Below are positions 58,484 through 64,000 of a stretch of 64,000 nucleotides of DNA, in pieces. The stretch lies in contig NC_134675.1 of assembly GCF_030463565.1 (NCBI RefSeq), forward strand, positions 9,569,862 to 9,633,861. The letters run 5' to 3'. Source of the stretch: Pelecanus crispus (Eukaryota > Chordata > Aves > Pelecaniformes > Pelecanidae). Below the pieces are notes generated by a model. It ran no database searches, was not told where the DNA came from, and saw nothing but the letters and a program-made list of their open reading frames with translations. The position numbers were made by a program, and so were the translations under genes. Positions within the stretch are counted from its first letter, which is position 1. Every line of letters starts with the position of its first letter.

Positions 58484-59253
58484 TCGGCCAGGCCCTCCGC
58501 GGCGCCCATTGGGCCGCCAGATCGCCGCCGGCCGATCCCGCGTCTCGATTGGCTGTCTCGTCTGTCGTTTTCGCTTGTCCCCGCCCCCTTGGCGGGTCCG
58601 CCCTCGTCGACCTGGTGCTTACCGGGGCTCAGGGAGTTTGCGTGCCCTCGGGGCGCGGAGGGATCCGACCTGGGGGTGGAGGGAGAAGACGTTGGGCGAG
58701 TCCGCGGAGGGATCTGTGCCGTGTAGTGCTGCGACCCTGTGGGCGGGCAACGAGGCCTCGGAAGACGCTGTTGTAGCTAGAAGTACTATCTATTGTTATT
58801 TATTACCGCATCAAGTCCACCCCAAACGTGCTTGTGGCTTTTTGGTGCTGCTCCCTCCAGTCAAATGACTGCTTTTGCCAGGCCAGGCCAGGCCAGGCCA
58901 GGCCTTAACTTTTCAGAACATTTCGCAGAACCGACAGAAGTTGCTCTAAATTGTTCCCCGAAAGCCCCACTTCAGCTGCAGGCGTTTCTAAGCTGCCCGC
59001 CTCCTGGGAGAAAATAAAATACAAAGCGTGTGTTCAGCACTGGTGGCTCGAGGGCTGGAGGGCAGATCAAGATAGGCTTTGCGCTAAGCTGGGTAGGAGG
59101 CTTTTAGAAAAACAGGCAGTGCCCCCAAAGCTGCCCAAGGGTGGGCCGTGGTGCCCTGCACCCCCGGGGACAGTGAGCAATTTGATTGGTCTACACAACT
59201 GTATTGTAACATATATAAACCCCGCTTGCCTCTATATCGGGCTAAGGATATCC

Positions 59254-60341
59254 TTAGCCTTCTTTGCGGCAAGGGCACGTTGTCGGCTCACGTTCAACTT
59301 GGTGCCCGCCAGGAGCCCCCCCGCGTCCTTTTCTGCAAAGCTGCTTTCCAGCCGGTCGGCCTCCAGCATATACTGGTGCACGGGGTTGTTCCTCCCCAGG
59401 TGCAGGACTTTGCACTTCCCCTTGTCGAACCGCACGAGGCTCCTGCCTGCCCATTTCTCCAGCCTGTCGAGGTCCCTCTGGATGGCAGCGCAACCCTCTG
59501 GTGTATCAGCCACTCCTCCCGGTTTTGTATCATCAGCAAACTCGCTGAGGGTACAGTCTGTCTACCCGTCATCCAGGTCATTCATGAGGATGTTGAACAG
59601 GATCGGACCCAGCATTGACCCCCGGGGTACACCGCTAGTTACCGGCCTCCAGCTAGACTTCGTGCCACTGATCACCACCCTCTGGGCCCAGCTGTTCAGC
59701 CAGTTGCCAACCCACCCCGCTGTCTGCTCATCCAGCCCATACTTCATCAGCGTCTCTATGAGGATCTTACGGGAGACGGTGTCAAAAGCCTTCCGGAAGG
59801 CTAGGTAGACAATAGCCGCTGCTCTCCCCTCGTCTACCAAGCCGGTCATTTCATCATAGAAGGTTATCGGGTCGGTCAAGCGCGACTCCCCCTTGGTGAA
59901 GCCACGATGACTGCTCCTGACGACCGTCCTGTCCTTCGCGTGCCTGGATTCCAGGATTAGCTGCTCCATCCCCTTCGCAGGGATCGAGGTGAGGCTGGCC
60001 AGCCTGTAGTTCCCTGGATCCTCTTTCTTGCCCTTCTTGAAGGGAGGGGTGACGCTTGCATTCCTCCAGTCCTCAGGCGCCTCTCCCAATCGCCATGATC
60101 GATCAAAGATTATCAAGAGTGGCTTCACAATGACATCTGCCCGCTCCCCCAGCGCTCACGCGTGCACCCCGGCAGGGCCCGTGGACTTATGTGCATCCGG
60201 TTTGCTTAAGTATTCCCCGACCAGATCCTCTTCCACCAAGGGTACGCCTTCCTCGCTCCAGACTTTCCCCCTGGTCTCTGGGGCCTGGGATGCCTGAAGG
60301 CTGGTCTTGCTAGTAAAGACTGAGGCAAAGGCGGCACTCAG
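59254..60341 (-). mobile_element. CR1-A copy, unit 9/10
   Basis: Same element and TAG. A private ggatcc for gggtcc change lies near 60018. Confidence 0.9.
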
Positions 60342-60679
60342 TCATAGAATCAGAGAATGGTCTGGGTAGGAGGGGACTTTTTAAAGATCATCTAGCCCAG
60401 CCCCTCTGCACTGGGCAGGGACATCTTTCACTCGATCAGGTTGCTCAAAGCCCCGTCCAACCTGACCTTGAACGCTTCCAGTGATGGGGCATCCACAACT
60501 TCTCCGGGCAACCTGTTTTCCAGTGTCTCACCACCCTCGGCGTAAAAAAAAAAAAACAAACAATTCTTCCTTATTTCCAACCTACGCCTACCCTCTTTCA
60601 GTTTAAAACTGTTGCCCCTTGTCCTGTCGCTACAGGCCCTGGTAAAGAAAGCCCCTCTCCATCTTTCTTATAAGCCCCC
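60342..60679 (-). mobile_element. CR1-B copy, unit 10, left part only
   Basis: The CR1 3' tail runs to the second retroviral insertion at 60680; the rest lies beyond the window. It has 13 or so A after ggcgt. Confidence 0.88.
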
Positions 60680-61250
60680 TGTCCTGGTTTCGGCTGGGAT
60701 AGTGTTAATTTTCTTCCTAGCAGCAGGCATAGTGCTGTGTTTTGGATTTAGTAGGAGAAGAATGTTGATAACATGCTGATGTTTTTAGTTGTTGCTGAGT
60801 ACTGCTTATGCTAGTCAAGGACTTTTTCAGCTTCCCATGCTCTGCCAGGCGCACAAGAAACTGGGAGGGGGCACAGCCAGAAGAGTTGATCCAAACTGAC
60901 CAAAGAGCTATTCCATACCATATGACGTCATGCTCAGTATATAAACTGGGGGGGGGTGGCCGGGGAGCAGCGATCGCTGCTCGGGAACTGTCTGGGTATC
61001 GGTCGGCAGGTGGTGAGCAATTGCATTGTGCATCACTTGCTTCGTGTATCATTATTATTATTATCATTATTATACTGTTACTATTAGCATTACTATTTTA
61101 CTTTATTTCAATTATTAAACTGTTCTTATCTCAACCCAGGAGTGTTTCTCACTCTTACTCCTCCGATTCTCTCCCCCATCCCATTGGGGTAGGGGGAGTG
61201 AGCGAGCGGCTGCGTGGTGCTTAGTTGCTGGCTGGGGCTAAACCACGACA
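60680..61250 (+). repeat. 5' LTR of ERV copy 2
   Basis: 571 bp. CRE 60923-60930, TATA 60938-60945, PBS following at 61259-61276. Confidence 0.92.
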
Positions 61251-61370
61251 GTCCTTTTTGGCGCCCAACGTGGGGCTCGAAGGGTTTGAGATAACAACAG
61301 ATTAACCAGAGTGTATTAAGGAGTCTGTTAACAGTTGCCGGTCACGATATTAGTTCTTCTGATCTGCACC

Positions 61371-63353
61371 ATGTTCTTTTTTTTGCAGCACGCGTTAAAG
61401 CTTGCTGTCAGTTTGTGTAGTGTGCTATGCTCTGCAGTGATTCATGATCTTTTGCTTGGGAGGCTCCTTATCAAAACCCTGACCTTGAGCATTCTTTGGT
61501 ATTTGGGTTTCATACAGAAGTCACTACTGTACTTCGGGTACTACCTCATAGAGAGAGTTAGCAATTATACTTCTTACTCTGAGAGGCTTGTTGTGGAGGA
61601 AATACAGAATGGCACCTTTGCTGCTTTCTTCTATGATGTTTCCTCCTTCATTACAACAACTTTCCTGTATCTTGAACACCCCTGGGCAGTTAAGATACTT
61701 CTATTGATAATTCTTGGGAATGTTGTTTCCGTTTTGATAAAGGTCAGTAAGCAGTTCAAAAATACCATCCAGAGATCTACCCCAAGGCTGGATAGTTATG
61801 AGTGGCAGGGTGTGTGGGAACATATGCGCAAGTACCTAGGGCAGTGGGGACCTCCAGTGTTTTGCAACTTCACCCCTGAACAAGTGCAGAATCCTGAAGA
61901 ATTAGTAAAGTATTTGGAAGAAGTATGTTGTCACCCTGGTAGCTCCAGAGAGACACAAATCATTGCAACATGCTGGGGACTGGCCCATGCCTATCGAGCC
62001 GTGGTCAACGCTAATCAGTACCCTCAAAAGAAAGAGAAGGTCTCTGGATCTGATGACAAAACAACAAGCACTGTGGCTACTCAAACCCCCACTACAGGCC
62101 CTGCGGCTACTCCAAACCCCACTACAGGCCTTGCAGCTACTCAAACCCCTGCCCCAGGCACTGTGGCTACTCCAGCCGCAGCCATGAGCACTGCGGCTAC
62201 TCAAACCCCAGTGACAGACACTGCGGCTAAACCAGAGAACCAACCTGCGCCGGTATCAGTTGCCCCTATACAGAAGAAAAAATACACGAGGAAATCAGTT
62301 CGTTTAGTAAGGGATGAAGATGAACCAGGGCCATCACGAGAACCAGAGGAGGAAGAACCCATAAATGAGATGGTGACCACCCGATCCCTATCCCTGAGTG
62401 AGCTGCGAGATATGCGAAAAGATTTCGGTCGTCATCCAGGCGAGCACATCATCACCTGGCTGCTCCGATGCTGGGATAATGGGGCCAGTAGCCTGGATTT
62501 AGAGGGTAGGGAAGCCAAGCAGCTGGGATCCCTTTCCAGGGAAGGGGGCATTGACAAAGCAATTGGAAAAGGGGCAAAACCACTCAGCCTCTGGAGGCGA
62601 CTTCTGTCAAGCGTGAAGGAAAGGTATCCCTTCAAGGAGGATGTTTTATACCGCCCAAGCAAATGGACCACCGTAGAGAAAGGTATCCAGTACCTGAGGG
62701 AATTAGGCGTGCTGGAGGTGATTTACAGTGACCTGAATGATGAGCGGTTAACCAAAGACCCAGATGAAGTCAGGTGCACACAATCCATGTGGCGGAAGGT
62801 GGTACGGAGCGCACCAGCATCGTATTCCAACTCGTTGGCAATACTAGCCTGGAAAGACGACGAGGCACCAACGGTGGATGAAGTGGCTAGACAACTCCGG
62901 GACTACGAAGAAAAGCTCTCTTCCTCCCTACAGGCCTGTGTCTCAGCTGTGGAAAAACTGTGCCAAGAGTTCCAACAACTCAGAGAGGATCTGTCCTACT
63001 CCCCACCTGCACGGACCAGTGTCTCAGCCATTAGGAGTCAACGTCCCTATGCTCAAGAGAGAGGATATAGAGGATACACACCACGGGGCACCCTGTGGTT
63101 TTACCTGCGTGATTATGGAGAGGACATGAGAAAGTGGGATGGAAAACCCACCTCAACCTTAGAGGCACGGGTGCGTGAGTTGCAAGGAAAAACTATTAGA
63201 AAAGGCGGTTCTCCCAGGAAAATTGCAGCTCCAGTTTCCAGTGAGCAGTTCCCGAGACAGAGTAAGAGGGCTAATTTTACTTCCGACCTTGATCAGGGGA
63301 CTTTTGATTCACATTTACAGGAAGTGAACAGCGAATACTGTGACCAGTGTTAG
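61371..63353 (+). CDS. gag: ERV gag-like protein, copy 2
   Basis: 660 residues from ATG 61371 to TAG 63351-63353, intact. It differs from copy 1 by one residue seen (Pro for His in the GK-TST segment near 63148). Confidence 0.82.
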   Translation: MFFFLQHALKLAVSLCSVLCSAVIHDLLLGRLLIKTLTLSILWYLGFIQKSLLYFGYYLIERVSNYTSYSERLVVEEIQNGTFAAFFYDVSSFITTTFLYLEHPWAVKILLLIILGNVVSVLIKVSKQFKNTIQRSTPRLDSYEWQGVWEHMRKYLGQWGPPVFCNFTPEQVQNPEELVKYLEEVCCHPGSSRETQIIATCWGLAHAYRAVVNANQYPQKKEKVSGSDDKTTSTVATQTPTTGPAATPNPTTGLAATQTPAPGTVATPAAAMSTAATQTPVTDTAAKPENQPAPVSVAPIQKKKYTRKSVRLVRDEDEPGPSREPEEEEPINEMVTTRSLSLSELRDMRKDFGRHPGEHIITWLLRCWDNGASSLDLEGREAKQLGSLSREGGIDKAIGKGAKPLSLWRRLLSSVKERYPFKEDVLYRPSKWTTVEKGIQYLRELGVLEVIYSDLNDERLTKDPDEVRCTQSMWRKVVRSAPASYSNSLAILAWKDDEAPTVDEVARQLRDYEEKLSSSLQACVSAVEKLCQEFQQLREDLSYSPPARTSVSAIRSQRPYAQERGYRGYTPRGTLWFYLRDYGEDMRKWDGKPTSTLEARVRELQGKTIRKGGSPRKIAAPVSSEQFPRQSKRANFTSDLDQGTFDSHLQEVNSEYCDQC

Positions 63354-64000
63354 AGGGGCCCTGCCTCCAGCCAGGTGGAGGAAAGGGACAACCGGGTTTA
63401 CTGGACTGTGTGGATTCGATGGCCTGGAACGTCAGACCCACAGGAGTATAAGGCTCTAGTGGACACTGGTGCACAGTGCACGCTAATGCCATCAAACTAT
63501 AGAGGGGCAGAACCCATTTGTATTTCTGGAGTGACAGGGGGATCCCAACAGCTAACTGTACTGGAAGCTGAAGTGAGCCTAACTGGGAATGAGTGGCAAA
63601 AGCACCCCATTGTGACTGGCCCAGATGCTCCGTGCATCCTTGGCATAGACTACCTCAGGAGAGGGTATTTCAAGGACCCAAAAGGGTACCGGTGGGCTTT
63701 TGGTATAGCTGCTTTGGAGACAGAGGAAATTAAACAGTTGTCCACCTTGCCCGGTCTCTCAGAGGACCCTTCGATTGTAGGGTTGCTGAAGGTTGAGGAA
63801 CAACAGGTGCCAATTGCTACCACAACTGTGCACAGGCGGCAATATCGCACCAACCGAGACTCCCTGATTCCCATCCAGAACCTGATTCGTCGACTGGAGA
63901 GCCAGGGAGTGATCAGCAAGACTCGCTCACCCTTTAACAGTCCCATATGGCCAGTGCGAAAGTCTAATGGGGAGTGGAGACTAACAGTGGACTATCGTGG
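63354..64000 (+). CDS. pol: ERV pol, copy 2, truncated by window end
   Basis: In frame with gag after the UAG. The visible part contains the protease (DTGA, LGIDYL) and the start of RT up to DYRG. No break is seen in the visible 215 codons. Confidence 0.88.

Larger units (their letters stand above)
1..64000. repeat. Head-to-tail tandem array of ~5.9-kb HINTW units
   Basis: The same sequence recurs ten times in one orientation. With the window start as phase, units begin at 1, 5896, 11772, 17649, 23533, 29409, 35345, 41231, 47119 and 59928, giving lengths 5895, 5876, 5877, 5884, 5876, 5936, 5886, 5888, 12809 and a partial 4073. The ninth unit is long because it carries a 6898-bp retrovirus plus a 5-bp target duplication; without these it is 5906 bp. 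Length differences trace mainly to a poly-G run in CR1-B, a GC-triplet run and hexamer run in HINTW exon 1, and an 11-bp minisatellite in HINTW intron 1. Units look about 99% identical by eye. Both array ends lie outside the window. Confidence 0.98.
60680..64000 (+). mobile_element. ERV copy 2, cut by window end
   Basis: Same element at the same base of CR1-B, 12809 bp to the right of copy 1. Only about three differences from copy 1 were found over 3.3 kb (cccattgggg near 61184 in the LTR, ggctgg near 61231, and one gag codon). This is a copy made by unit duplication rather than a second insertion. Confidence 0.93.

Noticed and set aside
1..64000. CRISPR-like or rDNA-like array
   Set aside because: The repeat is 5.9 kb with eukaryotic LINEs, an intron-containing gene and an ERV; no short spaced repeats and no rRNA sequence.

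Overview
The window is a head-to-tail tandem array from a bird genome, almost certainly part of a female-specific W chromosome. The bird assignment rests on CR1-type LINE sequence in every unit. The W assignment rests on one decayed, frame-altered HINT1-like gene per unit, which matches HINTW (Wpkci), the known ampliconic W-linked HINT paralogue. I cannot name the species.

Layout: about 9.5 near-identical units of 5.88-5.94 kb, all in the same orientation. Taking the window start as phase, units begin at 1, 5896, 11772, 17649, 23533, 29409, 35345, 41231, 47119 and 59928. From left to right each unit holds: (a) a CR1 LINE fragment, CR1-A, minus strand; (b) a second CR1 fragment, CR1-B, minus strand, with its 3' end abutting CR1-A; (c) a roughly 210-bp diverged retroviral LTR relic; (d) about 450 bp with no recognised gene; (e) the HINTW gene on the minus strand (two poly-A signals, exon 3, intron 2, exon 2, intron 1, exon 1) inside a CpG island with a TATA-less promoter carrying two CCAAT boxes and a GC box; (f) about 600 bp of unrecognised sequence before the next CR1-A. 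There are nine complete HINTW copies.

Units 9 and 10 also carry a young LTR retrovirus inserted in CR1-B on the plus strand. The first copy (47871-54768) is complete: two 571-bp LTRs, a primer-binding site for tRNA-Lys1,2, gag, and a pol with protease, RT, RNase H and integrase motifs. There is no env. Gag and pol share one reading frame and are separated by a single UAG. The second copy starts at 60680 at exactly the same site and runs off the window, so an ERV-bearing unit was itself duplicated.

The HINTW copies share two striking changes relative to HINT1: a +1 shift in exon 1 that takes the conserved start out of frame, while an upstream ATG is in frame with exons 2 and 3; and a net 5-nt gain at the HIT histidine triad that removes the catalytic histidines and replaces the C-terminus. 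Single-base variants are shuffled between units in a mosaic, as expected for gene conversion or unequal exchange. All comparisons were made by eye. HINT1, CR1 and ERV family assignments come from motif recognition, not database searches.
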